Positions 8,940-17,571 of a stretch of DNA of 48,130 nucleotides are shown piece after piece. A program made the translations under genes and the position numbers. How positions within the stretch are numbered: position 1 is the stretch's first letter; each line of letters starts with the position of its first letter. Origin of the DNA: Actinomycetes bacterium (lineage in GTDB: Bacteria; Actinomycetota; Acidimicrobiia; Acidimicrobiales; Acidimicrobiaceae); the NCBI GenBank assembly GCA_021841935.1, contig JAKCDL010000016.1:1-48130 (forward strand). Reading direction: 5' to 3'. The notes beneath the pieces are model-generated. The model was not told where the DNA came from and did no database searches. It saw only the letters and a list, made by a program, of their open reading frames with translations.

Positions 8940-9977
8940 CTACTTCGAACCAAGAACTACCCCCACTTTCCCCATCGTGCTTGCCCTTGCCACGAACTCA
9001 AGGTCCAACTTGAGACTCTTTGGCTCTGGACTCTTTCCCTCCAATAGGTCGCACAGCCGTTCAGCACCTAGAGTGCCCGAGGTTATAAGCGGCTGGCGAA
9101 CCGTTGAAAGATCTAGCAGGCGAGCGACCTCAAGGTCGTCGAATCCGACCACGGCACAGTCGTCTGGCGCTGAAAACCCCAAACTCTCTAGCGCCGCTAG
9201 GATACCGATCGCATGCGTATCTGAAGTTGCAAAGAGAGCAGTTGGCGGTGCCTTACGCACCAATAGCTCCTCTGCCATTCTTCGCCCCTCTATCGGGGAG
9301 TGCTTTCCGATACGGATCAACGAAGAGTCAAGTGAGATACCCTCATCAAGAAGCCTCTTTGTAAATCCGTAGATTCGCTCCTGCGAGGAACGAAACTTAT
9401 GAAAGTTGTTGTCAATATCGCCGACGATTCCTATTCTTCGGTGACCAACCTTTATAAGATGGTCGGCGGCCAACCATCCTCCGCGCACATTGTCTATATG
9501 GACGTTGACAACGCTGTTAGCATAGGAGTCGACAAGCGAAAGCTCTACCCCCGCCTTTCTAAAACCCAAAAGCTGCGACTCTGTAAGTGGGAGTGAGATC
9601 ACCATTACACCTAGAGCCTCGTGACGATCCATCAGTCGCTCGATGTACTCTGTCGCCTGTGAGGGAGTACCCGCGGAGTAGAGTACCGTCTGGTATCCAC
9701 GCTTATCAAAGACTTCGAGAGCTCCATCTACCCGCGCCACAACGCTTGGCCGTGTCAGATAGGGCGCGACAATCGCTACGTTTGCGACCCTTCCCTTAGA
9801 AAGTCCACTCGCGATTCTTGAGGGCCTAAAGTCAAGAAGTTCGATCGCGAGCTGCACTCTTGCCCTCGTCGAATCGGATACCTTCGAGGAGCCGTTGAGG
9901 ACGCGCGAAACGGTTGAGGGAGCGACGCCTGCTTGGTTTGCGACGTCGAAGATATTGACGCGCTGATTATTTGCCAT
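8940..9977 (-). CDS. LacI family transcriptional regulator
   Basis: This is a sugar-responsive DNA-binding repressor (345 aa from the ATG at 9977). That start has a GGGGGGTGG ribosome site and places the helix-turn-helix at the very N-terminus, as usual in the family (NIFDVANQAGVAPSTVSRVL). The frame can be extended upstream but without conserved sequence. The rest is the periplasmic-binding-protein-like effector domain, ending with the typical VVGFDDLEVARLL region. It lies directly upstream of the sugar-uptake operon on the same strand, separated by 140 bp, and a perfect palindromic operator lies about 104 bp upstream of its own start, so it probably controls itself and the importer. Confidence 0.92.
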   Translation of the reverse strand: MANNQRVNIFDVANQAGVAPSTVSRVLNGSSKVSDSTRARVQLAIELLDFRPSRIASGLSKGRVANVAIVAPYLTRPSVVARVDGALEVFDKRGYQTVLYSAGTPSQATEYIERLMDRHEALGVMVISLPLTESQLLGFRKAGVELSLVDSYANSVVNVHIDNVRGGWLAADHLIKVGHRRIGIVGDIDNNFHKFRSSQERIYGFTKRLLDEGISLDSSLIRIGKHSPIEGRRMAEELLVRKAPPTALFATSDTHAIGILAALESLGFSAPDDCAVVGFDDLEVARLLDLSTVRQPLITSGTLGAERLCDLLEGKSPEPKSLKLDLEFVARASTMGKVGVVLGSK

Positions 9978-10080
9978 TTCCACCCCCCAATGAGACCTAT
10001 TGAAAGCAACCGCCTTCATTGGCGCCTTAGATTCAAGGTCGTAACGTTCCCCCATTCGACCTTGCACCGTTGGACGGCAC

Positions 10081-10098
10081 CGTGGAAGCGCTTCCACG
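10081..10098. promoter_or_regulatory. LacI-family operator
   Basis: CGTGGAAGCGCTTCCACG is a perfect 18-bp palindrome with the central CG step usual in LacI/GalR operators. It lies about 104 bp upstream of the regulator start at 9977 and is therefore the likely autoregulatory site. I did not find a second full copy upstream of the sugar operon. Confidence 0.75.
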
Positions 10099-10450
10099 AA
10101 TTAACACTCTATTTCGGGAATAAATCTAATTCAAGCCACCAAAGCAACTTTTTTTAAACAAAATCAAAGATTCCCTTATCATCGCAGTTCAATTTCTATC
10201 AGAGAAATAGCGAATCGATCGTTCCCGAGCTGTCAGCTATGACAAAGTTTGATCACCCAAGCATCTCGTCACGAGGAGTAACAATATCAAAGAAGAAAGA
10301 TGGATAACATACCGGAATGTAATCATTAGCTATATCCATCGCGCGTTTGAACGACTCCGTAACCTGTCGATACGCCTAAATCCGTGCAGCGATAAGCATG
10401 AAAAGTTAGGCTGTACCAGTAGCGAAATACAAAAATAACCGCCAGTACAA

Positions 10451-10492
10451 AATGGCTAAGTGTCAATGGCTATGAAGCAATGGCTAAAAAGC
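10451..10492. repeat. 14-bp tandem repeat, three copies
   Basis: Three head-to-tail 14-mers begin at 10451, 10465 and 10479. Each starts AATGGCTA and the remaining six bases vary, mostly ending GC. Nothing coding surrounds it. Confidence 0.7.
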
Positions 10493-11414
10493 ATAGGTGC
10501 AAGAGAAGCAAATCCAATATGGGATCTACTTAGAAAGCACCAAGGTAGATGGAGCTCGTAGAGGTCATTAAACCCTGGCAATTGGATGTGCGCTGGCTTT
10601 CCCACCGCGTTGGCTCAGACGTGCCGACGAACCTACTACAAATTTCAAGCTTTTAATGAATACAAAAAACATCGATCAAAGCTCAACAAAAGTCATCTAT
10701 TTAATTTTAATTTTTAATATTATCAAGAAATAACAATCGCTAAAATCAACAATCAAGTTCTTCGATCTCACCTCTCCCTAAAATTACTCAAATGAACCGT
10801 TGGCAATTTTTACCGATAAAAAGTCATGGCTCAACAATGATTATTACTGAATAAGATCAGGCTCACACTCTTCTAATAAAGACTTGGTGGAAACGCGTTT
10901 GCTCTCCTTGCGAGATCGGTATCAATGTGAAAATAATTTGATATGACTCAATCGCGAGAGTTTGACAGACGATCCTTCCTGGACGAGAGGAGTTCAACAC
11001 CCATCTCTCAACTGTATCAGTAGCCATAGTGACGATTCACTAGATCCTAAAGCGTCAGAGGGAGATCGACGTAAGTGCAACCAAATGGCCAAGGAACCTA
11101 AAATGCATCGTGAGGGAGACGACGCCTCAAATAGGCCCAACAGCTAAAGAGAACTCTGTTTCAGGAATCTAAACATCATTAAAAACACGAATAAATCAAA
11201 CCTAAGAGTATCACGAGGAGAGATATAGAAGGCGCAAAAGATATATCATCACAGTTAAATGACGTCGCTAATTCAAATCCAAAACTTCGAGAATTCTAAG
11301 TGGCGAATCTATCAAAAGTCGCTCGAATAAAGAAGCTGCAACGATTCGAAACAGATCGATTCGATCTCGAATCCACCCCTTCAAGGAGGCAGAAAATCAC
11401 CCAAGAAAACAACT

Positions 11415-11448
11415 AGGGGGATCGAGCGAACTTCTTCGCCGACCCCCC
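11415..11448 (-). terminator. Terminator of the aldehyde dehydrogenase gene
   Basis: A long hairpin pairs GGGGG (11416-11420), TCG and GCGAA with TTCGC, CGA and CCCCC (to 11447) around a CTTC loop, with single A bulges. On the minus strand it is followed by a T-rich tail (TAGTTGTTTTCTT), which fits Rho-independent termination about 100 bp after the dehydrogenase stop codon. Confidence 0.75.
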
Positions 11449-11552
11449 TTTTCCACCTTGATTCGGTCAAAGGTGCCCTTAGGAGAAAGCTACTTTATGA
11501 GCAGTCTCGGCTTCAACCTCAATGAGTATCAGTAAATCGCTGTAGGACACTT

Positions 11553-13019
11553 CTAGGCTCGATGGTTTATTGCTATATATTTGAGGTCTAGGTACTCTTC
11601 AATGCCCTCAAAGCCGCCCTCGCGGCCGAATCCAGAGTCTTTTACGCCACCAAATGGCGCTGCGGCATTGGAGACTAAACCTTGGTTGAGTCCTACCATG
11701 CCAGTCTTAAGTGATTCAATGACGCGAAGACCGCGGGAGAGGTTATTCGTGAACACGTAGGCGACCAATCCATACTCTGTCCCGTTGGCGAGCTCAATCG
11801 CCTCCGCCTCGTCGTTGAAGGTAACGACCGATGCAACTGGACCAAAGATCTCATTCTTAGAGATTGCGCTATTTGAAGAGGTCCCTACGATGACTGTGGG
11901 TTCGAAGAAGTATCCATCTTCTAGATTTGCACGACCCCCCGTTAGGATTGCAGCACCATTAGCAACTGCGTCGGAGACTAAGGTCGTGACCTTATCGATC
12001 GCCGCCTGATCGATAAGTGGTCCAACGTTGGTGTCAGTTTCGGTTCCTCGTCCAAGGTTAAGGTGAGCCATTCGATCGGCGAGCTTCTCAGAGAATTCAT
12101 TCGCTATCTTCGCATCAACCAGAAAACGATTGGCAGATGTACAGGCTTCGCCCATATTGCGCATCTTGGCGATCATTGCTTGGCCAACTGCGAGATCGAT
12201 ATCGGCATCGTCGAAGACTATGAATGGTGCATTTCCACCTAGCTCCATGGAGACACGAAGTAGTCGTCTGCCTGCTCTTTCGGCGAGGATCTTGCCAACT
12301 TCAGTCGAACCGGTGAATGAGACCTTACGAAGACGATCATCGTTCATGAGAGCCTCCGAGATACCCGCGGGATCGCTAGTTGTAACGACGTTAACAACGC
12401 CAGCGGGCAATCCAGCCTCTTCAAGGATCGAGGCGAGTGCCAGCGAGCAAAGTGGGGTCTGTTCGGCAGGCTTTAGAATAACAGTAGCTCCCGCCGCTAG
12501 GGCTGGTCCCATCTTCCTCGTGGCCATAGCTAGTGGAAAGTTCCAAGGGGTTATCATGTATGCGACCCCAACGGGTTGCTTCATCGTCAGTACTCTCGAA
12601 TTCCCATCGGGAGCGACGTAGAATCGACCGTCAATCCTTACAGCTTCCTCAGCAAACCACCTAAAAAAGTCTGCCGCGTATGCAACTTCACCTCTAGCTT
12701 CAGCCAGCGGCTTACCCATCTCGAGAGTCATGATGAGCGCCAACTCTTCGCTTCGAGCCATGATTATCTCATATGCTCGACGTATGATTTCGCCTCGATA
12801 CCGAGGCGGCGTAGCCGCCCATGCCTCAAAGGCGGCGTGTGCGGCGTCGAGTGCCGCCATTGCATCGTCGACGGAGGCATCCGCAACCTCGCAAATCGTC
12901 TTCCTGGTAGATGGATCCTCGACGACGAAGCTCTTACCGCCAGTCGCCTCTATCCACTTGCCACCGATAAAGAGTCCCTTTTCTACCTTGGATACGACTT
13001 CAACTTCATTTAGGGCCAT
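11553..13019 (-). CDS. NAD(P)-dependent aldehyde dehydrogenase (succinate-semialdehyde dehydrogenase-like)
   Basis: It oxidises an aldehyde to the acid with NAD or NADP. I chose the ATG at 13019 (488 aa) because a GGAGG site lies just before it; an in-frame start 4 codons earlier has none. Active-site residues are all visible: Asn160 in TPWNF, the general base Glu259 in MELGGNAPF and the nucleophile Cys293 in GEACTSANRF. The C-terminus PFGGVKDSGFGREGG and overall sequence are closest in my memory to GabD-type succinate-semialdehyde dehydrogenases, but substrate is not certain. The gene appears to be alone, with its own terminator on the left and 222 bp before the next gene on the right. Confidence 0.88.
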   Translation of the reverse strand: MALNEVEVVSKVEKGLFIGGKWIEATGGKSFVVEDPSTRKTICEVADASVDDAMAALDAAHAAFEAWAATPPRYRGEIIRRAYEIIMARSEELALIMTLEMGKPLAEARGEVAYAADFFRWFAEEAVRIDGRFYVAPDGNSRVLTMKQPVGVAYMITPWNFPLAMATRKMGPALAAGATVILKPAEQTPLCSLALASILEEAGLPAGVVNVVTTSDPAGISEALMNDDRLRKVSFTGSTEVGKILAERAGRRLLRVSMELGGNAPFIVFDDADIDLAVGQAMIAKMRNMGEACTSANRFLVDAKIANEFSEKLADRMAHLNLGRGTETDTNVGPLIDQAAIDKVTTLVSDAVANGAAILTGGRANLEDGYFFEPTVIVGTSSNSAISKNEIFGPVASVVTFNDEAEAIELANGTEYGLVAYVFTNNLSRGLRVIESLKTGMVGLNQGLVSNAAAPFGGVKDSGFGREGGFEGIEEYLDLKYIAINHRA

Positions 13020-13241
13020 CAGAACCTCCACATACGACTTCCCACAACCAACTTAACTAACAAAGTGCTGGTCATTTGAGAAGTGTCTAGATTTATGACA
13101 CCTAAAGGCTAGTTCAGATCTACAACAAACCTTCCAAAAGAGCGTGATTCTAACAAGTCAACACTCAACGACTCACGGCCACCGCCCTTTGTTCGAGTGA
13201 GATGAAGTCGCTACTGAGTCGCTTTGAGAGGCACTAAAACC

Positions 13242-14045
13242 TTAGCTAGTGATGTCCTTAGTGGTAATTCTTGCCCAAGATACGAGGTAGGTTACGGCCA
13301 TCCATCCAAGCTGTTCGTAGAGGTCTTTCAGGACATTTGAATAGACGATCGGGCTACGAAAGATGTCATTACTTGCGGAGAAGTAGTTCGAGAGCATCAA
13401 TGGAGCAAAGTGGACTAACTGAGGAATGTTGTTGAGTATCTCAAGAATCACAACAATTCCAAAAGAGATAGATGCCGCCCCGATTGCGGAGTCGGTGAGG
13501 GTAGAGGCCATAATGCCCAATCCGACGATTGACATCACCGACAAAACTTCGACTAGCGCAACGCCATAGAGGCGAAGCACCCCATCTAAGTATGAGACAG
13601 TTGTACCCGATAGCGTCGTGACGTTTCCTACCGGAAATAGTATCGCGCCTACTATCAAACCGACTGTAGCCATGAATAAGACCGCCGCTAAGGCATATGT
13701 CGAAAGCGCCAGCGCCTTTACGATCAGGAGTCTAACTCTAGAAACTGGAGAGATCAAAAGGTAACGAAGAGTGCCATATGCCGCCTCCTGTGCAAATGCC
13801 TCGCCGGCAGCCACTGAAATAACCAGCGGAATGATCACAATCTGAGCTGTAGTTATAGCCGATACTCCAAGGAAGACTCCGTTATGAGATATCTGATCTA
13901 AAAACGGATTTCCACCTCCGCCACCGCGTCCATTACCAAATGTAGCAACGACAATTCCTAGTAGCAGCGAGATGGCTCCGAGAACGAAGAAGCTAATTGC
14001 CGTCCTACGACGAAAGAAGATAAAGCGCAGTTCCTCAATATACAT
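13242..14045 (-). CDS. ABC-2 type exporter permease
   Basis: The 267-aa integral membrane protein has about six hydrophobic segments. A cytoplasmic N-terminus (YIEELRFIFFRRRTA) and the segment FAQEAAYGTLRYLLISPVSR are typical of ABC-2 export permeases. It overlaps the upstream ATPase gene by 11 bp and has an AGGAG site within that gene's end, so the two are coupled. The pair would form a DrrAB- or NatAB-like exporter; the cargo is unknown. The last helix ends close to the C-terminus (WARITTKDITS). Confidence 0.85.
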   Translation of the reverse strand: MYIEELRFIFFRRRTAISFFVLGAISLLLGIVVATFGNGRGGGGGNPFLDQISHNGVFLGVSAITTAQIVIIPLVISVAAGEAFAQEAAYGTLRYLLISPVSRVRLLIVKALALSTYALAAVLFMATVGLIVGAILFPVGNVTTLSGTTVSYLDGVLRLYGVALVEVLSVMSIVGLGIMASTLTDSAIGAASISFGIVVILEILNNIPQLVHFAPLMLSNYFSASNDIFRSPIVYSNVLKDLYEQLGWMAVTYLVSWARITTKDITS

Positions 14046-14976
14046 CGCTACGGGCTCCTGTCAATGAAACGAACGCCTCTTCAAGTGTTGGTCGCTCTTG
14101 ATGAAGCTCATATAGATCAAATCCTGAATCTATTATGACTTTGGCTACTACCTCTGGTGCCACCACGGCTGGGTCAACTTGGATAACATCTGACGCATCG
14201 TTCGGTATATCTAGTGTTGGAGATGGGCCAAAGCGCTCTTGCAGAAGCCGAGCGACCCTTTGATTGTCAGAAGTTCTAACGTTGATTCGAGTAGGCATCT
14301 GCGCACGAAGCGACTCTAGCTCGCCCTGGAAGAGTAGATTTCCGTGCTGTACAACTGCTACGTGGCTACATAGCTGCTCAATTTCAGAGAGGATGTGTGA
14401 AGATATAAATATCGTTGAACCCTCACTAGCAAGATCAGTAATCAACTGCCTCATCTCGACTATCCCCTGAGGATCCATCCCATTAGTGGGCTCATCGAGA
14501 ATTAGAAGCTGTCGTGGAAACAGGAGTGCATTGGCAAGTGAGAGACGCTGCTTCATACCGAGCGAGAGCGCCTTCGACCGTCGATCTGCGACCTTATCAA
14601 GGCCCACCCGAGCTAGAGCTGCCGAAATATCTGGATTTCGTTGATCCTTTGGCCTCGAGTAGCGAGAGTGGTTCGCCATGCGCTCTAAGTATCTGCGCGG
14701 CGAAAGCGACGGATAAAGTCCCGGCCCCTCAACGACCGCTCCAACTCGCGGAAGCACACTCTCAAGTCTCTTTGGAATCTCTTCACCAAATACAGAGATC
14801 TCACCCGAGGTAGGGCTAATCAGTCCAAGAATCATCCGTATAGTCGTGGTTTTACCTGAACCATTGGGGCCGAGAAAACCATAGATTGAACCCTCTGGAA
14901 CCTCTAGATCGATTCCATTTACGACGTTACTTTCCCCGTAGCTTTTAGTGAGGCCACGACACTCAATCAGATTCAA
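14035..14976 (-). CDS. ABC exporter ATP-binding protein (DrrA/CcmA type)
   Basis: I start it at the TTG at 14976 (313 aa), which has a GGAGG site 7 nt upstream and gives the N-terminus LNLIECRGLTKSYG usual for the family; the open frame extends 30 codons further without conserved sequence. Walker A GPNGSGKT, the Q-loop region (VGAVVEGPGLYPSLS), signature LSLGMKQR in place of LSGGQ, Walker B LLILDEP and the switch His in FISSHIL are present. A C-terminal domain of about 90 residues follows, as in DrrA-like proteins. It works with the overlapping permease. Confidence 0.9.
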   Translation of the reverse strand: MNLIECRGLTKSYGESNVVNGIDLEVPEGSIYGFLGPNGSGKTTTIRMILGLISPTSGEISVFGEEIPKRLESVLPRVGAVVEGPGLYPSLSPRRYLERMANHSRYSRPKDQRNPDISAALARVGLDKVADRRSKALSLGMKQRLSLANALLFPRQLLILDEPTNGMDPQGIVEMRQLITDLASEGSTIFISSHILSEIEQLCSHVAVVQHGNLLFQGELESLRAQMPTRINVRTSDNQRVARLLQERFGPSPTLDIPNDASDVIQVDPAVVAPEVVAKVIIDSGFDLYELHQERPTLEEAFVSLTGARSDVY

Positions 14977-15011
14977 CTCATCGCCTCCAATCAAAGTCCC
15001 ATTAACTAAAA

Positions 15012-15035
15012 CGGGCCCACTCAATAGTGAGCCCG
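15012..15035 (-). terminator. Terminator of the LolA-like gene
   Basis: A 9-bp stem (15012-15020 with 15027-15035, one G-T pair) with a 6-nt loop is followed on the minus strand by TTTTAGTTAAT. It separates the secreted-protein gene from the ABC exporter genes, which must then use their own promoter in the 35 bp after it or rely on read-through. Confidence 0.75.
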
Positions 15036-15097
15036 CAGAACAAATACCAACCTCCAAAAGAGTCAAAGGTAGGCCTCAGCGCTCTAGTTCGGATTTT

Positions 15098-16198
15098 CTA
15101 ACCTAAAGCTGCTAGAAGTGTGGATGGCGAGACTGCTCCAGCCGCGTACGAACCGTTAGAGGCGATGAATATCGATCCAAATGAGAGGCTCACTACATAT
15201 CCACTTCCAAGCGACGTACTCGCAGCGGTACCAAATTTAGAGAGCATCGAAAGCTCCTTTTGTACCGAGGCAGATGGAGTAGTGGTCGCGTGGTGCACAA
15301 CGATCGATGAGAAGCCCTGCCCTAGATGAGTGGTACTAGAGGAGGAGGTCGACGATGTTGGGCTCGTCGGCATTACCGTCGTAGAAGTGCCACTCGTAGG
15401 CGAGAGAGTCTTTTGAATCATCGAAGAGGTCGGGGTGAAAGCAAAGATGGAACTTGCCGGTTTGGTAAATGAAAGTTGCGTAAAGGAAACTGATAGTGCT
15501 TGTCCCGATGCAGTATTTATCGCGATGCCAATCGGATCATAGTTGTTGGCATCGACAGACAGCGAGATCGAGGTTATCAATGAATTGGGGTCATTTGGAT
15601 TGACAACGAGTGTATAGGTCGGCTCGCCAGCAACATATGCGTTGGTAGCAACTGATACAGTAGATCCGCTAGGCAACTTACTGAGAATTTTCGACGCAAT
15701 GGATGCAGGCGTCATCGTCGGTGACGACGTATAGGAATTTGTAGCCGAGGTAGCGGAGGTAGCTGGAGCCTTTACCTGAGTTGCGGTGTTTGTTGAAGAG
15801 TCATAGACCCACGCTCCACTAGGAGATGCATATAGGTCAATCTCTCCATTTGAGAGCGGAACTTGCACTCGGGCATTAGAGGAGCCATCAACCCAGTAGT
15901 TGTAGGAGGTTGTACCGGTCAGTGCACTTACTAAGAGTGAAGGTAGCGCACCAGAGGAGTTTGGGATTGCTGCCGAGATTGCTGCTGAAGGGATGCCTGT
16001 ATTAGAAACTACCGAAATTGTCCCAGAGTAGATAGGAGCCTTCGACGACACCACGTTTGCGAGGAGACTCTGGGCTGTGATCGTCGGAAGGTTGGGGACC
16101 TGGGCAGAGGCTAGAGACGGATAGACCGAAGCAGTTACAATCGATCCACCGGCTATCGCGATCGGTAGAACCATCTTCTTCAAGTAAACGTTTTTCAC
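15098..16198 (-). CDS. Secreted LolA/RseB-like protein of unknown function
   Basis: The 366-aa product starts with GTG, preceded by an AGGGAG site. A signal peptide (lysine region, hydrophobic core, cleavage likely after ASA at 30-32) directs export. The mature part (about 35-265) alternates strands such as YSGTISVVS, YNYWVDGSSNARVQVP and GAWVYDSSTNTATQ, which resembles actinobacterial LolA/RseB-fold proteins that bind hydrophobic ligands. A Ser/Thr-rich linker (about 265-295) and a final 70-residue segment follow. No enzyme motif is visible. It lies upstream of the ABC-2 exporter genes on the same strand, though a terminator lies between them. The fold assignment is from pattern memory, not a search. 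Confidence 0.65.
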   Translation of the reverse strand: MKNVYLKKMVLPIAIAGGSIVTASVYPSLASAQVPNLPTITAQSLLANVVSSKAPIYSGTISVVSNTGIPSAAISAAIPNSSGALPSLLVSALTGTTSYNYWVDGSSNARVQVPLSNGEIDLYASPSGAWVYDSSTNTATQVKAPATSATSATNSYTSSPTMTPASIASKILSKLPSGSTVSVATNAYVAGEPTYTLVVNPNDPNSLITSISLSVDANNYDPIGIAINTASGQALSVSFTQLSFTKPASSIFAFTPTSSMIQKTLSPTSGTSTTVMPTSPTSSTSSSSTTHLGQGFSSIVVHHATTTPSASVQKELSMLSKFGTAASTSLGSGYVVSLSFGSIFIASNGSYAAGAVSPSTLLAALG

Positions 16199-17503
16199 TT
16201 CAAACTCCCTGCTACTCTTTCGAAAACTTCAAAAAACTTCTCTGCCAAACGAGCCCACCTCAGTGAAGCTACCACGTACAGTTAAAATCTAGCTAAGCCA
16301 GAGTCTTTGATGACTTCACGCCACTAAATACGACTGCACTCAACTGACCCACTTCGTCCACTCTGGGTGTAGGTCCTCACCTTGACCCTATTGCTTCGAT
16401 CCCTAAATCTTTGGGTGGGTCATCTAAACAGTCACCAAGTGCCCTCTAGTTACGCTGACCGATGGCTCATTATCGACTTACCTACCTAAACACTTTTGCG
16501 GTGCAGATATTGCATCGAACAAGATCAATTACCCACCTAGCCCCGATAGCGCAATGAAGCCTTCATTAGTGCTCTAGCGAACTGTATAAGTTGATACACC
16601 TACATAGATACAACACTACTTCGTCGTCTCTGACGAGGCAAAAAAAATACCATGAACTGGGATAATCCCAAGTAGAGCTTCGAACTCAAGGCGCTCACAT
16701 CGCCATTGTGAAGAGAAAATACTTCAATATAAATCGGGTTGCAATCGGATTCAATGTGTCAAATTGACTTTTACTTGCAATTGCACCGACAACCTGCAAA
16801 AATAGAGCCGTTACGAATTCGTCACAAGATTTACGCAATACCTCTAACAAAGGTTGCGCGTAGAGGGTGTCACATTGTTGCCTCGTTGAGGGTCAACCGA
16901 TGTGCGGGTCGGCAGGTGGCAGCGGGTGACGACTTAGTAACAAACTTAGAGTTTTTTGATCTCAAAGGAAGGAACAAAGGGCAAGAGTCAATCGATAAGT
17001 ATGAATTGAAGCAGATTCGAAAGATTATCAAGGGCAGCGGTTAACTTATCTCTTACGACAAATCAGTAACTACGTCTGAAAGTCAAGAAGTGGCACTTAA
17101 ACAGTGACAAAACGCTAAGTATCCGAGGTCAAAGAGCTTTCGATCTTTTCAAGTCAATGCCTGTTACACCGGGATTTCATGAAGCGCTTCCAATTTCTTG
17201 TCGATACCGACAAATGCGAATAAGGCAATAGCGAGTTAGATAAGAGCGAGACAAACAGCAAGAGCGATAGACAAGTGGCTAAATGAGTAGTCGGTGATTG
17301 GGCCTGACAAGTACCATCCTCGACGACTATTTAGACTCTAAGACAGGTCTCTTCTATGGAGATATTACTGATAAGAACCAAATCAGGAGTGTCAAGAAAG
17401 CAAAGAGTCATCGAAGAACTTTCGTCCACGCAATCTAGTCCGACAAATCCTTGCCTCAATGTTGCACCAAAGAGATCAAGGTAAAAAATAATTTTTTCGC
17501 TTT
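16199..17503. other. Gene-poor region upstream of the sigma factor gene
   Basis: About 1.3 kb without a convincing gene on either strand. The longest frame (16739-17044, +, 101 codons) has irregular composition and no family resemblance, so I treat it as chance or debris. The region includes a palindromic core GAAGCGCTTC at 17181-17190, the same 10 bases as the centre of the LacI operator at 10081-10098, and near its right end an A/T palindrome around 17483-17497. Confidence 0.6.
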
Positions 17504-17535
17504 TTGGACTAAGTATCCAGTAGGCACGATATAAT
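17504..17535 (+). promoter_or_regulatory. Candidate promoter of the sigma factor gene
   Basis: A perfect TATAAT (17530-17535) is preceded by TTGGAC (17504-17509). The 20-bp spacing is longer than the usual 17, so only the -10 element is convincing. Initiation near 17542 would leave a leader of about 30 nt before the ATG at 17572. Confidence 0.4.
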
Positions 17536-17571
17536 ACATAGGTTCATTTAACACTTTTAGGGTAAAGCCAG

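Larger units (their letters stand above)
9978..11414. other. Gene-poor region upstream of the LacI regulator
   Basis: About 1.4 kb holds no frame with convincing codon use or family similarity on either strand. It contains the LacI-type operator (10081-10098), a three-copy 14-bp tandem repeat (10451-10492), a very AT-rich patch near 10660-10760 and a second, looser LacI-like palindrome AAACGCGTTT at 10891-10900. Reading frames in it, such as 10962-11147, are short and look random. It could be decayed DNA or carry an unrecognised small RNA. Confidence 0.6.

Noticed and set aside
10962..11147. Plus-strand frame of 61 codons
   Set aside because: Short, low-complexity in no useful way, no ribosome site; expected by chance in 1.4 kb.
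11340..11400. Possible tRNA from a TCGAATCC-like sequence
   Set aside because: No acceptor stem or anticodon arm can be folded around it.
16739..17044. Plus-strand frame of 101 codons in the gene desert before the sigma factor
   Set aside because: Irregular composition, no ribosome site and no family resemblance; its codon pattern differs from the clear genes nearby.
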